The notes: generated by a model not told the origin, from the letters alone. Positions 1 through 9,467 are shown, counted from the first letter of the stretch. The stretch: DNA of 64,000 nt from an uncultured Trichococcus sp. (GCF_963667775.1 NZ_OY764015.1:874501-938500), one strand, 5' to 3'. Made by a program: numbers and translations.

Positions 1-317
1 CCCAGCAGTACGGTTTCACCCTTTAAAGTTGCTACATCCGTGATTTCCAGCGAATAACCGGCCGGTCTCTGCTCGGATTTCATATATTCATTGGCGATGA
101 CCGCCAATTCGGTATTGTTCAAGGATAATCCGACCGAAAGCTGATCATTTGATTGAACGATGACTTGAGTATCTTCCGCAGATTGACCCGGCAGTTCCAT
201 CGTGATTTTTGAGAACAGCCAACCTACCGCGATGACCAGTATGAGCGACAAGGTGATGAAAGCAATTTTCCATGGATTCGGGCTTTTTTTTGCACTTCTT
301 TGTTGATTTTTACCCAT
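1..317 (-). CDS. YpmS-like (DUF2140) membrane-anchored protein, partial
   Basis: The first 105 codons are visible; the gene runs off the left edge. Translation from the ATG at 317 gives a basic N-terminus (MGKNQQRSAKKSPNPWK), one transmembrane segment at about residues 18-36, then an extracellular part with alternating hydrophobic residues and a YSLEI..VATLKGETVLLG stretch. This layout matches the YpmS/DUF2140 family of single-pass proteins of unknown function in Firmicutes. A GGAG ribosome binding site lies just upstream. The family call is by eye from a fragment; the membrane anchor is directly visible. Confidence 0.6.
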   Translation of the reverse strand, partial: MGKNQQRSAKKSPNPWKIAFITLSLILVIAVGWLFSKITMELPGQSAEDTQVIVQSNDQLSVGLSLNNTELAVIANEYMKSEQRPAGYSLEITDVATLKGETVLL

Positions 318-406
318 TCTATTCGCTCCTTTCGAAATGTTTTCCTGAAAACCACTATCGGTTTCGGGTGGAAGGGATAATATTATTTTCTAAATCTTAC
401 CATTTA

Positions 407-418
407 ATGTGATATAAT
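407..418 (+). promoter_or_regulatory. Extended -10 promoter for the hemolysin III gene
   Basis: TATAAT at 413-418 is preceded by TGA, giving the TGnTATAAT extended -10 form; no good -35 is present. It lies about 80 bases upstream of the start codon at 498, leaving a leader of about 70 nt. Confidence 0.5.
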
Positions 419-497
419 GCATTCAGAAGGACGTTGTTGGAGATTGTTTTTTTCTTTGGCCAAAAAAATTGCTGACAGGCAATAAGGAGGAATGAAC

Positions 498-1148
498 GTG
501 ACAACTTTTCCACAAACAGATGGTAGACGCAAAGTCATCATCAATGAAGTGTTGAATGCCGTAACCCATGGAATCGGAACCTTGCTAAGCATCGCAGGAT
601 GCGTCTTACTCATTTTGAAGGGATCCCGATCAGGAAACGTTACCGAAGTCGTTGCTTATGCCATTTATGGTGCTTCAATGATTTTGCTTTTCCTTTCGTC
701 GACTCTCTATCACAGTTTCAGTTTGACCCGCTTTCAGAAAATTTTCCGCTACATCGATCACGCAGCCATCTATTTGTTGATTGCAGGGACGTATACACCG
801 TTTTGTTTGATCGCGGTGCGTAACGGCCAAAGCAGAGCCTTGTTCATTGCCGTTTGGGCAATCGCAATCATCGGTATTATCCTGAAGATCTTTTTCGTCG
901 GAAAATTCAATGGAATTTCCACCATCTTGTACTTGGGTATGGGATGGATGGCGCTGTTCATCATTCAACCGATGTACCAGACACTCGGTCTGAACGGCAT
1001 TGTGCTTATCGGTTTGGGCGGGTTGAGTTACAGTTTGGGAACTATTTTTTACTCGAACAAAAAATACGGTTTTATGCATGTCATTTGGCATCTCTTTGTT
1101 ATGGCAGGCGCTGCCTTCATGTTCTTCGGCATCTTCTTGTATGTTTAA
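498..1148 (+). CDS. Hemolysin III / TrhA family membrane protein
   Basis: A 216-residue, seven-helix membrane protein of the hemolysin III (YqfA/TrhA, PAQR-related) family. The three conserved metal-site motifs are present: E-x2-N-x3-THG near residue 20, SSTLYHS near 65-72, and HVIWHLF near the C-terminus. In this superfamily they form a zinc-dependent hydrolase-like site within the membrane; members have been linked to membrane-energetics homeostasis, and haemolysis is not a safe inference from the name. Start: an AAGGAGG at 484-490 is one base before ATG 492 but seven bases before GTG 498, so I choose GTG 498. Confidence 0.85.
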   Translation: MTTFPQTDGRRKVIINEVLNAVTHGIGTLLSIAGCVLLILKGSRSGNVTEVVAYAIYGASMILLFLSSTLYHSFSLTRFQKIFRYIDHAAIYLLIAGTYTPFCLIAVRNGQSRALFIAVWAIAIIGIILKIFFVGKFNGISTILYLGMGWMALFIIQPMYQTLGLNGIVLIGLGGLSYSLGTIFYSNKKYGFMHVIWHLFVMAGAAFMFFGIFLYV

Positions 1149-1170
1149 GAATGATCAGAAAGCAAAAATT

Positions 1171-1204
1171 GGGCTGACTCTTTAATTGGAGTCAGCCCTT
1201 TTCT
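1171..1204. terminator. Bidirectional Rho-independent terminator
   Basis: A perfect 10-bp stem GGGCTGACTC / GAGTCAGCCC with an 8-base loop is followed by TTTTCTT on the plus strand and by a T-rich run on the minus strand. It separates the convergent hemolysin III and folA genes. Confidence 0.85.
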
Positions 1205-1692
1205 TATTTCACCCGTTTGAAGACTTTGAATTCATGTTCGTAGCTGTTTTTGTCATCGACAACACCTAAAGTTGACGAATCCAGTTCCCACTCGTTCCAG
1301 TCGAATGTAGGGAAGTAGGTGTCCCCGTCAAAATCGGCATGAATGACGGTCTGGTAAAGGATGTCCGCGAACGGCAGGAACAGCTCAAAAATTTCACTGC
1401 CTCCGATAATGAACAACGTATCCGCTTCGTTATCCAAAGCCAATACCTCATCCACTTCATGCAGGATGGTAACTCCCGCATGGGTGTAATCGGTTTGTCT
1501 CGTCAGAATAATGTTTTCCCTTCTCGGCAGCGGGCGTGAACCCATCCCCTCAAACGTTTTTCTGCCCATCACAATTTTGTGGTTCAGTGTCATTTCCTTG
1601 AAATATTTCAGATCATTCGGCAGGTGCCACGGGAGTGTGCCGCCCTTTCCGATTATTCCATTGTCGTCTTCAGCCCATAATAATGCGATCAT
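1204..1692 (-). CDS. folA: Dihydrofolate reductase
   Basis: A 162-residue NADPH-dependent dihydrofolate reductase, regenerating tetrahydrofolate after thymidylate synthesis. Motifs: MIALLWAEDDNGIIGKGG at the N-terminus, PWHLPNDLKYF (substrate loop), GRKTFEGMG and IGGSEIF (cofactor binding). The reading frame is open up to a GTG at 1740, but family alignment supports ATG 1692. That ATG has no good ribosome binding site of its own. The AAAGGAGG at about 1766-1773 serves a 29-codon out-of-frame ORF (start about 1782) whose TGA overlaps the folA ATG, so coupled translation is possible. Follows thyA in the same direction, as in many lactobacilli. Confidence 0.93.
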   Translation of the reverse strand: MIALLWAEDDNGIIGKGGTLPWHLPNDLKYFKEMTLNHKIVMGRKTFEGMGSRPLPRRENIILTRQTDYTHAGVTILHEVDEVLALDNEADTLFIIGGSEIFELFLPFADILYQTVIHADFDGDTYFPTFDWNEWELDSSTLGVVDDKNSYEHEFKVFKRVK

Positions 1693-1790
1693 CTCGTTTT
1701 TTGCCGCATAGCCAAGCCAATGCCCGGACCGATCAGGCACCTTGATGGCCCTGATGGCGGCAACCTCCTTTTCCTCATTTTGGTAAGTTC

Positions 1791-2738
1791 TTATACAGCA
1801 ATCGGCGCTTTGATGCCTGGGTGGCTCTTGTAGCCTTCCAGGACGATATCCTCTTTATCCATTTCAAAAATGGATTTCTCCGGATGCTTCAGCACCAACT
1901 TTGGCAAAGCGAAAGGCTCTCTGGAAAGTTGCAGTTCGATCTGTTCGATATGATTCAGATAAAGATGGGCGTCCCCGAACGTATGGATGAATTCCCCGAC
2001 TTCAAGACCTGTTTCATTTGCGATCAGATGCGTCAATAAAGCGTAGCTGGCTATGTTGAACGGCACCCCCAAAAAGATATCCGCGCTCCTCTGGTACAAT
2101 TGGCAGCTGAGCTTCCCGTCAGTGACATAGAATTGGAACAGAGTATGGCAGGGCGGCAAAGCCATCGAAGGGACGTCTTCCGGATTCCAGGCGGAAACCA
2201 TCAGTCTTCTGGAATCCGGGTTCTTTTTGATCATTTCGATGACATCGCTGATCTGGTCGATGAATTCCCCTTGCGTCGTTCTCCAGCGGCGCCATTGGGA
2301 CCCGTAAATGTTGCCTAACTCACCGTGTTTGGCTGCGAAGGCTTCATCCGTCAAAATCGCTTCGCGGAATTTGGCCATTTCGGCATCGTAGATTGCTTTG
2401 AAGCCTTCTTCCTTCAGTACCCGATGTCCGAAATCATCCATATTCGGTCCTGTGTAATCTGCTGATTTCACATAGCGTTCGAATGCCCACTCATCCCAGA
2501 TGTGGTTGTTGTTTTCCAACAAGTATTTGATGTTCGTGTCACCCTTCAGGAACCACAGCAGTTCGCTCTTGATGAGGCCGAAAGCGACTTTCTTTGTCGT
2601 CAGGATCGGGAAGCCTTCAGCGAGGTCGAAACGCATTTGGTATCCGAAGATGCTTTTCGTGCCTGTGCCGGTACGGTCGTGTTTCGTTGCGCCTGTTTCC
2701 AGGACGGCTCTTGCTAAATCCAAATATTGTTTTGTCAT
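1791..2738 (-). CDS. thyA: Thymidylate synthase
   Basis: A 315-residue ThyA converting dUMP to dTMP with methylene-tetrahydrofolate. The catalytic cysteine is C197 in [10 protein letters not shown]; other signatures are [25 protein letters not shown] and HLYLNH. The length matches the long lactobacillus form with the roughly 50-residue insertion (about residues 90-140) absent from E. coli ThyA. The start ATG at 2738 has AGGAGA eight bases upstream; an in-frame extension to 2810 lies inside the preceding gene and is unlikely. Sits 19 bases after the ABC-F gene and before folA, so the three are probably one unit. Confidence 0.96.
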   Translation of the reverse strand: MTKQYLDLARAVLETGATKHDRTGTGTKSIFGYQMRFDLAEGFPILTTKKVAFGLIKSELLWFLKGDTNIKYLLENNNHIWDEWAFERYVKSADYTGPNMDDFGHRVLKEEGFKAIYDAEMAKFREAILTDEAFAAKHGELGNIYGSQWRRWRTTQGEFIDQISDVIEMIKKNPDSRRLMVSAWNPEDVPSMALPPCHTLFQFYVTDGKLSCQLYQRSADIFLGVPFNIASYALLTHLIANETGLEVGEFIHTFGDAHLYLNHIEQIELQLSREPFALPKLVLKHPEKSIFEMDKEDIVLEGYKSHPGIKAPIAV

Positions 2739-2757
2739 CTTTGTTCTCCTATATACA

Positions 2758-4653
2758 TTAATCTTTGGCGAACTGGCTGAGATATTCCCAGCGTTCCCAT
2801 TTTTCGGCAAGCGCTGCTTCTGCGTCGTCCAATTCTTGCTGCAATTGGGTCAGCTTTTCGAAGTCAGAAGCATTTTCAGCCATCGCGCTCTGCAATGTCT
2901 GACCTTTTTCCTCAAGTTCGGCAATGTCGTCCTCGATCGTCTCCCATTCCTTCTGCTCCATGTAGGTCCATTTGGTCTTTTCTTTGACCGCATCCTGAGC
3001 CGGGACAGGCGCTGCCGCTTTTTTGATTTCCTGTTTAGCGGTCTCACTCTCTTTTTGTCTCGAAACCAGCAAATATTCACTCATATCGCCAAAGAATACG
3101 CCCGGTTTGCCCTCATCATTCAGAATCAACAGCTTATCGGCCACTTTATCCAGGAAATAGCGGTCATGCGAAACGGTGATGACGGCTCCGCCGAAGCTGT
3201 TCAAGTAATCCTCCAATACCGTCAACGTATCGATGTCCAAGTCGTTCGTCGGCTCATCCATCAACAGCACATTCGGTTTCGTCATCAGCAATTTCAATAA
3301 GTAAAGGCGTCGCTTTTCCCCTCCCGATAAGGAGCTGATCAGGCTGCCGTGCGTTTCGCGCGGGAAGAGGAAGGTCTCCAGCATCTCCGTGACGCTGACG
3401 ACGATGCCGTCGCTTAATTTCACCTCTTCCGCGATTTCCTGCAGATAATTGATGACGCGCTTATCGTCAGGAAGCACTTCGGAAAGCTGTTTGTAATAGG
3501 CTATTTTGACGGTCTCTCCGATGATCAGATTCCCGCCGGAAATCGCTATTTCACCTGCCAACATATTCAGAAAGGTTGTCTTGCCTGCCCCATTCTTGCC
3601 GACGATACCGATGCGATCGTTCGACTGGAATATATAGGAAAAATCGTTGAGGATCTGTTTTTCTCCCGCAAACAACGAGATGTGCTCCAGATTGAAGACG
3701 CGTTTGCCCAATCGGGAACCATCCAATTGGATTTCGAGTTTGGCATCGGTCGTGCTTTGTTGCGTGACCTTTTCCAAATCCTCAAATCGGTGGATCCGTG
3801 CTTGCTGCTTTGTCGTTCTCGCTTTGGCACCTTTGCGCATCCATTGCAGTTCGCTCTTGTAGAGTTTCAGCTGCTTCTCATCCATTTTTTGTTGGATGGC
3901 TTCACGTTCGCTCTTTTGGACCAAATAGTCTTCGTAGTTTCCTGTGTAGACTTCCAACCCGCCGTTTTTCAGTTCGATGATTTTCGTGACGGCATTCTCC
4001 AGGAAATAGCGGTCATGGGTCACCAACAGGACGGAGCCTTTGTACTGGGCAAGATAGTTTTCCAGCCAAGTGATCGAGTCCATGTCAAGATGGTTGGTCG
4101 GTTCATCCAGCAACAATAGATCCGGCGCTTGGATCAGCACCTGCGCCAAGCCAACGCGTTTCCGTTGCCCACCGGACAACTCGCCCACTTTTTTCGTGAT
4201 GTCGTCCAAACCCAACCTGTTCAGGATTGATTTGATCTGAACCTCCGTCTGCCAAGCCTCTTGCGCATTCATGTCGGCTTCAGCCTTACTGTACCGGTTC
4301 TGATAATCCGGATTCAGACTGTCTTTCTCCAACAATTCCAAAGCTTCCTCGTAGGCGCGGACCGTCTTGATGATGGGCGCTTCCCCTTCATAGACCGCTT
4401 CAAAAACGGTCGATTCTTTGTTCAGTTGAGGCTCCTGCGCCAAGTAACCGACACGATAATCACTGGGCACGTCCAGGCTGCCGGCATCCGGGGCTTCGAT
4501 TCCCGCGATGATCTCCAGCAAGGAACTTTTGCCGGTTCCGTTCTGGCCGATCAGACCGATATGTTCACCTTCGCGGATCGTGAAGGATATTTTATTGAAG
4601 AGTTTCTTCATCCCGTAGGATTTTTCTAACTCGATGGCATTAAAATCTTTCAT
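2758..4653 (-). CDS. ABC-F ATPase, Uup/YfmR type
   Basis: A 631-residue soluble ABC-F protein with two ATPase domains: Walker [10 protein letters not shown] near residue 39 and GKNGAGKTT near 355, signatures [10 protein letters not shown] and [10 protein letters not shown], and Walker [13 protein letters not shown] and [14 protein letters not shown]-site linker rich in K, R and Q (about 240-300) and a charged C-terminal coiled coil (about 540-631) match the Uup/YfmR subgroup, which acts on stalled ribosomes. There is no transmembrane part, so it is not a transporter. Start ATG 4653 has AAGGAT 12 bases upstream; TTG 4662 in the same frame is an alternative. A TGTTACAAT extended -10 at about 4722-4730 may drive it. 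Confidence 0.85.
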   Translation of the reverse strand: MKDFNAIELEKSYGMKKLFNKISFTIREGEHIGLIGQNGTGKSSLLEIIAGIEAPDAGSLDVPSDYRVGYLAQEPQLNKESTVFEAVYEGEAPIIKTVRAYEEALELLEKDSLNPDYQNRYSKAEADMNAQEAWQTEVQIKSILNRLGLDDITKKVGELSGGQRKRVGLAQVLIQAPDLLLLDEPTNHLDMDSITWLENYLAQYKGSVLLVTHDRYFLENAVTKIIELKNGGLEVYTGNYEDYLVQKSEREAIQQKMDEKQLKLYKSELQWMRKGAKARTTKQQARIHRFEDLEKVTQQSTTDAKLEIQLDGSRLGKRVFNLEHISLFAGEKQILNDFSYIFQSNDRIGIVGKNGAGKTTFLNMLAGEIAISGGNLIIGETVKIAYYKQLSEVLPDDKRVINYLQEIAEEVKLSDGIVVSVTEMLETFLFPRETHGSLISSLSGGEKRRLYLLKLLMTKPNVLLMDEPTNDLDIDTLTVLEDYLNSFGGAVITVSHDRYFLDKVADKLLILNDEGKPGVFFGDMSEYLLVSRQKESETAKQEIKKAAAPVPAQDAVKEKTKWTYMEQKEWETIEDDIAELEEKGQTLQSAMAENASDFEKLTQLQQELDDAEAALAEKWERWEYLSQFAKD

Positions 4654-4750
4654 ATGTGGCAATCATCCTTTGTTTTCAATCCATGTCGTTTTATGTTCAG
4701 GGATCTTGATAGTCTCTTGACATTGTAACATATCGGGACACTCTACGCAG

Positions 4751-4779
4751 AAGAAAAGAGAGGGATAAACCCTCTCTTT
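4751..4779 (-). terminator. Terminator of fhs
   Basis: On the minus strand AGAGAGGG, a 5-base loop and CCCTCTCT are followed by TTTCTT, 18 bases after the fhs stop codon. Confidence 0.8.
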
Positions 4780-4796
4780 CTGAAGTTTCTATGAAA

Positions 4797-6479
4797 TTAG
4801 AACAAGCCTGTAACGACACCGTCTTCGGTGACATCCATCCTTAGGGCAGCCGGTTCTTTCGGCAGACCCGGCATGGTCAGGATATCCCCCGTCAACGCAA
4901 CGATAAACCCGGCTCCGATTTTCGGAACAAAGGAGCGGATGGTGATGTCGAAGTTTTCCGGACGGCCGATCGCTTTTTGGTCATCGGACAAGGAATATTG
5001 CGTTTTTGCCATGCATACCGGCAAACGGTCCCAGCCGTTCTTCTTGTACTGACGCAGTTGATTTTTGGCTTCTTTAGAATAGACGACACTTGTTCCGCCA
5101 TAGATTTTGGTGACGATCGTTTCGATTTTTTCTTCGATGCCGCCGTCTTCCGCCACATAAAGCGGAGCGAAAGCCTTCGTGTTTTCGTCGATCGATTTGA
5201 CGACAGCATTCGCCAACGCTTCTCCACCTTCAGCTCCTTTTGCCCAAACGGCTGTCTGGACACATTCGACATCCTGTGCCGCACATAGGCTGACGACCGC
5301 TTCGATTTCGGCCGCTGTATCGTTCGTGAATTCATTGAGCGCGACAACAACGGGCACACCATATTGTTGCATATTTTCAATATGTTTCTGCAGATTTGCA
5401 AAACCCGCCTTAACCGCTTGGACATTTTCGCCGTTGTTGAGGTCTTTCACCGATACGCCGCCGTGCATCTTCAATGAGCGAACGGTCGCCACAATCACGA
5501 CTGCATCCGGGCTCTTGCCCAGCTGCGGTACTTTGATGTCCATGAACTTCTCAGCACCCAAGTCAGCTCCGAAACCGGCTTCCGTGATGACGTAATCAGC
5601 TAATTTCAAGGCTGTTTTGGTTGCCAGCACGCTGTTGCAGCCATGCGCGATGTTGGCGAAAGGTCCGCCATGCACAAATGCTGGGGTATGATAGAGCGTT
5701 TGGACCAGATTCGGCTCCAATGCATCCTTCATCAATAAAGTCAATGCGCCTTCCACTTTCAAGTCTCTGACAGTGACAGGTGCCCTGTCAAACGTATAGC
5801 CGATGACAATATTCCCGATGCGGTTCTTCAGATCCGTCAGCGAAGTCGATAAGCAAAGGATCGCCATGATTTCGCTCGCTACCGTGATATCGAAGCCGTC
5901 TTGGCGTGGAACACCTTGGATCGGTCCGCCCAATCCGATGACGATGTTGCGCAAAGCCCGGTCGTTGATGTCCAATACGCGCTTCCAGGTGATCCGGCGC
6001 TGATCGATGTTCAGAGCATTGCCTTGTTGGATATGGTTATCGATCAAGGCTGATAACGTATTGTTCGTCGCTGTGATGGCATGCATATCGCCAGTGAAAT
6101 GCAGATTGATGTCCTGCATCGGCTGCACTTGTGCATAACCGCCGCCAGCTGCTCCGCCTTTGACGCCCATCGTCGGTCCTAATGAAGGTTCGCGCATCGC
6201 GATCATCGCTTTCTTGCCGATGCGTGTCAGGGCATCGCCCAAGCCGACTGTAACGGTTGATTTGCCTTCTCCTGCCGGGGTAGGATTGATTGCAGTAACA
6301 AGGATCAGCTTGCCGTCCGTCTCTCCACTCAAGGAATTGATTTTCTTGATGTCCACTTTTGCTTTGTATTTGCCGTACAGTTTCAGATCGTCCTCTGTCA
6401 GGGAAAGGGTTGCTGCTACTTCTTTGATCGGAAGCATCTCATTTGCTTGAGCTATCTCGATATCCGTCTTCAAAACCAT
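4797..6479 (-). CDS. fhs: Formate--tetrahydrofolate ligase
   Basis: A 560-residue ATP-dependent formyl-THF synthetase that loads formate onto tetrahydrofolate for purine and formyl-Met synthesis. The nucleotide loop [14 protein letters not shown] is near residue 71; [19 protein letters not shown] and the substrate-site stretch ending GLPKEPAA are present. Length is normal. Start: GGAG at about 6483-6486 is only two bases before ATG 6479 and overlaps GTG 6482; an in-frame TTG at 6473 has better spacing, so the exact start is uncertain. Monocistronic, with its own extended -10 promoter and terminator. Confidence 0.95.
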   Translation of the reverse strand: MVLKTDIEIAQANEMLPIKEVAATLSLTEDDLKLYGKYKAKVDIKKINSLSGETDGKLILVTAINPTPAGEGKSTVTVGLGDALTRIGKKAMIAMREPSLGPTMGVKGGAAGGGYAQVQPMQDINLHFTGDMHAITATNNTLSALIDNHIQQGNALNIDQRRITWKRVLDINDRALRNIVIGLGGPIQGVPRQDGFDITVASEIMAILCLSTSLTDLKNRIGNIVIGYTFDRAPVTVRDLKVEGALTLLMKDALEPNLVQTLYHTPAFVHGGPFANIAHGCNSVLATKTALKLADYVITEAGFGADLGAEKFMDIKVPQLGKSPDAVVIVATVRSLKMHGGVSVKDLNNGENVQAVKAGFANLQKHIENMQQYGVPVVVALNEFTNDTAAEIEAVVSLCAAQDVECVQTAVWAKGAEGGEALANAVVKSIDENTKAFAPLYVAEDGGIEEKIETIVTKIYGGTSVVYSKEAKNQLRQYKKNGWDRLPVCMAKTQYSLSDDQKAIGRPENFDITIRSFVPKIGAGFIVALTGDILTMPGLPKEPAALRMDVTEDGVVTGLF

Positions 6480-6506
6480 CACTCCAAATTCTTCATATTT
6501 ACATAC

Positions 6507-6515
6507 ATTTTAGCA
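6507..6515 (-). promoter_or_regulatory. Extended -10 promoter of fhs
   Basis: Minus strand TGCTAAAAT (TGn plus TAAAAT) about 28 bases upstream of the fhs start; -35 region weak. Confidence 0.45.
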
Positions 6516-6587
6516 CATAGACCTGAAGAAAGAACGTGTTTTATGGCCATCCGCTTGATAAAACTGCTTACATTTTCGTGAAACGCA

Positions 6588-6630
6588 AAAATCCGGAAAT
6601 GAATTTCACTTGAAATCCCTTTCCGGATTT
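6588..6630 (-). terminator. Terminator of ahpCF
   Basis: An AAATCCGGAAA / TTTCCGGATTT stem of 11 bp around a 20-base loop, four bases after the ahpF stop codon; the minus strand continues with a short T-rich tract. Confidence 0.7.
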
Positions 6631-6634
6631 GGGC

Positions 6635-8167
6635 TTATTGACGGATCAGATGGTCGAACGCGCCCAAAGCAGCAGTCGCTCCGGCTCCCATCGAGATGAT
6701 GATTTGTTTGTAGGCACTATTTGTGCAATCTCCGGCAGCGAAGACGCCTTCCAGACTGGTTGAACCATGATTATCGATGATGATTTCGCCACGTTCATTC
6801 AAGACGACGCCGGAATCCTTCAGCCAGGCCGTATTCGGAACCAAACCGATCTGAACGAAAACACCTTCAAGAGCGATGGTATGCTCTTCATTCGTGGCGC
6901 GGTCCAAGTAGGAGATCGCTTCCACTTGCTCTGTACCGGTGATCGCTTTCGTCGCCGCGTTCGTGATAACTGTTACGTTCTGCAAGGATTTGATGCGGTC
7001 CTGCAACACTTGGTCAGCCTTCAATTCCGGCAAGAACTCCAGCACAGTAACATGTTTCGCCAGACCGGCCAGATCGATCGCCGCTTCAATACCGGAATTA
7101 CCGCCGCCGATGACGGCAACGTCTTTGCCTTCAAACAACGGGCCATCGCAATGCGGGCAGTTGGTGACGCCTTTCGTGCGGAACTCTTCCTCTCCGGGAA
7201 CGTTGACATTGCGCCAATGCGCTCCGACCGAAAGGATAGCGGTTTTCGCTTTAAGCACTGCCCCATTCTCCAATTCGACTTCGATCAGGTCATTTTTGCG
7301 GATACTTTTAGCGCGTTGGCCTTTCATGATGTCGACCTTGTACTGATTCACATGTGCTTCCACTTGCGCCATAAGTTTCGGTCCTTCCGTGTAAGGCGTC
7401 CCGATCATATTTTCGATGCCGACAGTGTCCATCACTTGTCCGCCGTAGGTCTCGACGACCATGCCGGTGTTGATGCCTTTACGCGCAGCGTAGATGGCCG
7501 CGCTGTTGCCTGCGGGGCCTCCACCTACAACGAGGACGTCGAAAATGTCCTTATCGGAGAACTCATCCGCATTTGTCGGACCGGCGGCTTTATCGATCAA
7601 TTGCTCGATCGTCATGCGCCCGTTGGCAAACTCTTCTCCGTTAAGGAAAACAGTCGGTACAGCCATTATCTTCTTCGCTTCGATTTCTTCCTTGAACATA
7701 CCGCCCTCGATCATAACGTGGGAGATTTTCGGGTTCAGCACGGACATGATGTTCAATGCTTGGACAACATCCGGGCAGTTATGGCAAGTCAAGCTGACAT
7801 AGGTTTCGAAATGGAGCTCTTTGTCGATCGCTTTGATGCGTTTGATGATGCTGTCATCCACTTTTGGTGCACGGCCACTTACCTGCAGCAAAGCCAGGAT
7901 AAACGAAGTGAACTCATGACCCAAAGGAAGACCGGCGAACGTGATGCCGCTTTCCATTTCCGGACGTGTGATCGCAAAACTGGGCGTACGGGTCAAAGTT
8001 GCTTTTTCGAAAGTAATCTTCTCCGACATACCGGCGATTTCCTGCAAAAACTCGCTGACTTTGCCGGAATTTTCATCCTCGCCCAGACTGGCTTTGAAAA
8101 CCACATCCGATTCCAACAGTTCTAGATATTGGCCGAGTTGCCCTTTGATTTCTGTATCTAATGCCAT
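6635..8167 (-). CDS. ahpF: Alkyl hydroperoxide reductase subunit F
   Basis: A 510-residue NADH-dependent disulfide reductase that recycles AhpC. The N-terminal double-thioredoxin domain carries CHNC (about 128-131). An FAD-binding VVGGGPAGNSAA lies near 215, the thioredoxin-reductase redox pair CPHC near 340 and the NAD-binding VIGGGNSGIEAA near 355. The start ATG has AAGGAGG at ideal spacing, 11 bases after the ahpC stop codon, so the two are one operon in the usual C-then-F order. Confidence 0.96.
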   Translation of the reverse strand: MALDTEIKGQLGQYLELLESDVVFKASLGEDENSGKVSEFLQEIAGMSEKITFEKATLTRTPSFAITRPEMESGITFAGLPLGHEFTSFILALLQVSGRAPKVDDSIIKRIKAIDKELHFETYVSLTCHNCPDVVQALNIMSVLNPKISHVMIEGGMFKEEIEAKKIMAVPTVFLNGEEFANGRMTIEQLIDKAAGPTNADEFSDKDIFDVLVVGGGPAGNSAAIYAARKGINTGMVVETYGGQVMDTVGIENMIGTPYTEGPKLMAQVEAHVNQYKVDIMKGQRAKSIRKNDLIEVELENGAVLKAKTAILSVGAHWRNVNVPGEEEFRTKGVTNCPHCDGPLFEGKDVAVIGGGNSGIEAAIDLAGLAKHVTVLEFLPELKADQVLQDRIKSLQNVTVITNAATKAITGTEQVEAISYLDRATNEEHTIALEGVFVQIGLVPNTAWLKDSGVVLNERGEIIIDNHGSTSLEGVFAAGDCTNSAYKQIIISMGAGATAALGAFDHLIRQ

Positions 8168-8178
8168 GGGAATCCTCC

Positions 8179-8739
8179 TTAAATTTTACCTACCAAGTCC
8201 AAGCTAGGTTTCAATGTTTCCGCGCCTTCTTTCCATTTCGCAGGGCAAACTTCGCCTGGATGGGTGCGGACATATTGGCCTGCACGGATTTTGTCGATCA
8301 AACCGCTTGCGTCACGGCCGATGCCGTCAGCGTTGATTTCCACTGCCTGCACGATGCCATCCGGATCAATGATGAACGTTCCACGTTGAGCCAAGCCTTC
8401 ATCGTCCAATACATCAAATCCGATTGAAATCGTATGCGATGGATCGCCGATCATGATGTATTCGATTTTGCCGATGGCTGGTGAGTGATCGTGCCATGCT
8501 TTATGCGTGAAGTGTGTGTCGGTCGATACGGAATAAACCTCTACTCCAAGGCCTTGCAAGGTTGCATATTGATCCTGAAGATCTTCCAACTCAGTCGGGC
8601 AAACGAAAGTGAAGTCCGCAGGGTAAAAACAGACGATGCTCCATTTTCCTTTTAGGTCTTCCGATGAAACTTCAATAAATTCACCTTTGTGATAAGCGTT
8701 CGCTTTAAATTCCACTATTTCTTTTCCGATTAATGACAT
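8179..8739 (-). CDS. ahpC: Alkyl hydroperoxide reductase subunit C (peroxiredoxin)
   Basis: A 186-residue typical two-Cys peroxiredoxin reducing H2O2 and organic peroxides. The peroxidatic cysteine is in [10 protein letters not shown] (about residue 47) and the resolving cysteine in GEVCPAKW (about 165). The ATG at 8739 has GGAGG eight bases upstream; the upstream in-frame extension overlaps the promoter and is not coding. Transcribed with ahpF from a strong promoter at 8789-8817. Confidence 0.97.
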   Translation of the reverse strand: MSLIGKEIVEFKANAYHKGEFIEVSSEDLKGKWSIVCFYPADFTFVCPTELEDLQDQYATLQGLGVEVYSVSTDTHFTHKAWHDHSPAIGKIEYIMIGDPSHTISIGFDVLDDEGLAQRGTFIIDPDGIVQAVEINADGIGRDASGLIDKIRAGQYVRTHPGEVCPAKWKEGAETLKPSLDLVGKI

Positions 8740-8753
8740 TCTGATTCCTCCAA

Positions 8754-8777
8754 TTAGAATAATTATTTTAGAATAAT
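8754..8777 (-). promoter_or_regulatory. Candidate operator in the ahpC leader (two 10-bp repeats)
   Basis: TTAGAATAAT occurs twice with a 4-bp gap, just downstream of the expected transcription start. The first copy and spacer also form an imperfect 7-2-7 palindrome (TAGAATA AT TATTTTA) loosely like a PerR/Fur-type box. The repeat is certain; its binder is not known. Confidence 0.45.
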
Positions 8778-8788
8778 ACCTATCAACA

Positions 8789-8817
8789 ACTATATAGAAT
8801 CGGTCATTAAGGGTCAA
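8789..8817 (-). promoter_or_regulatory. Sigma-A promoter of ahpCF
   Basis: Minus strand TTGACC, 17-bp spacer, TATAGT, giving a start site near 8781 and a leader of about 40 nt before ahpC. Confidence 0.8.
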
Positions 8818-9129
8818 GTTTTAACACTTGAGAACTATAATTATTTTTTCATTTTTGGAAAGAGTGGATTTTGCCAGCTAAAAACCTTTAACTATATAGG
8901 ATTCCCGATTCAAAAACCTCCTTGCCCTTCATGGGGATGTCATTGGAAATGTAACGTTAGACGAATTATTGCTTTAAAAGACCCGGCAGTCTGCTGAACA
9001 GAATAAGCCGCATTCTCAATTAGGTGTGTATATTCTCAATTGAAAAAGAACGCACCTGGAATGTATGCTTATCCAGGTACGTTCTCTAATTGTATTTATT
9101 CCAAAGAATCTACTGACTGCCTTTTGGGT
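8818..9129. other. Intergenic region before attL; no gene seen
   Basis: No convincing ORF on either strand. The only structures are the terminator at 9043-9084 and two copies of ATTCTCAATT at about 9012 and 9032. Before phage entry this was the downstream region of lepA. Confidence 0.6.
9043..9084 (-). terminator. Orphaned native terminator of lepA
   Basis: A 13-bp stem with one mismatch (GAACGCACCTGGA / TCCAGGTACGTTC) is followed on the minus strand by TTTTTCAATT. It faces leftward transcripts arriving from 9130, the position of the lepA stop codon in the uninfected chromosome. Confidence 0.75.
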
Positions 9130-9171
9130 TAGTCCTCTTCCATCTTCAGAACGGCCATGAAGGCTTCTTGT
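9130..9171. repeat. attL core (42-bp lepA 3' end)
   Basis: Identical to 47688-47729. Read on the minus strand it encodes the last 13 LepA residues. Here the stop codon would be TAA (9131-9129), whereas the copy joined to lepA ends in TAG. The match stops exactly at 9130 and 9171. Confidence 0.93.
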
Positions 9172-9306
9172 AGACCACGCATATCAAGCGGAATCAGCCA
9201 GTTTCATATAACTTCGTAAACGCCTGTTGCCGCGCGTTATTCTATGGAAGTTGATTATCGTAACGCCTCATGCAACATCATAAGATTTCAGTATTATATA
9301 GAAGAG

Positions 9307-9328
9307 ATGTTGGAAAAATGTTGGAAAA
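9307..9328. repeat. Tandem 11-bp repeats near attL (integrase arm-site candidate)
   Basis: ATGTTGGAAAA occurs twice head to tail. The matching position beside attR (47614-47635) has ATGTGTGAAAA twice head to tail, so both att arms carry the same architecture, as expected for integrase arm-type sites. Confidence 0.6.
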
Positions 9329-9435
9329 TTTTGCTTACTTTGACAAAGATCCCATGCAGACGGAAAATTCAAGTATGCTGAATTAGCTTACTGGCCGAGA
9401 ATTGAAAAGTATTTTAGATATTCAAGTGTGCACAT

Positions 9436-9467
9436 AATAAAAACCCCGGTCCGGTTGGATTGGGGTT
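9436..9467 (-). terminator. Terminator of the Panacea-module operon
   Basis: Minus strand AACCCC, a GC-rich loop and GGGGTT followed by TTTATTAT; the stem begins within the stop codon of the upstream gene. Confidence 0.65.

Noticed and set aside
2500-4119. Long plus-strand frames opposite thyA and the ABC-F gene
   Set aside because: Antisense to conserved genes; hydrophobic runs arise from reverse reading of common codons.
6767-8125. 452-codon plus-strand open frame opposite ahpF
   Set aside because: Complete antisense overlap with a well-conserved gene; composition is a codon shadow and no ribosome binding site precedes it.
9130-9171. tRNA gene as attachment site
   Set aside because: The repeat is the lepA 3' end; no cloverleaf or CCA-end pattern is present.
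9172-9300. Possible old integrase remnant next to attL
   Set aside because: Minus-strand translation gives no recognisable catalytic motif; nothing beyond vague similarity.
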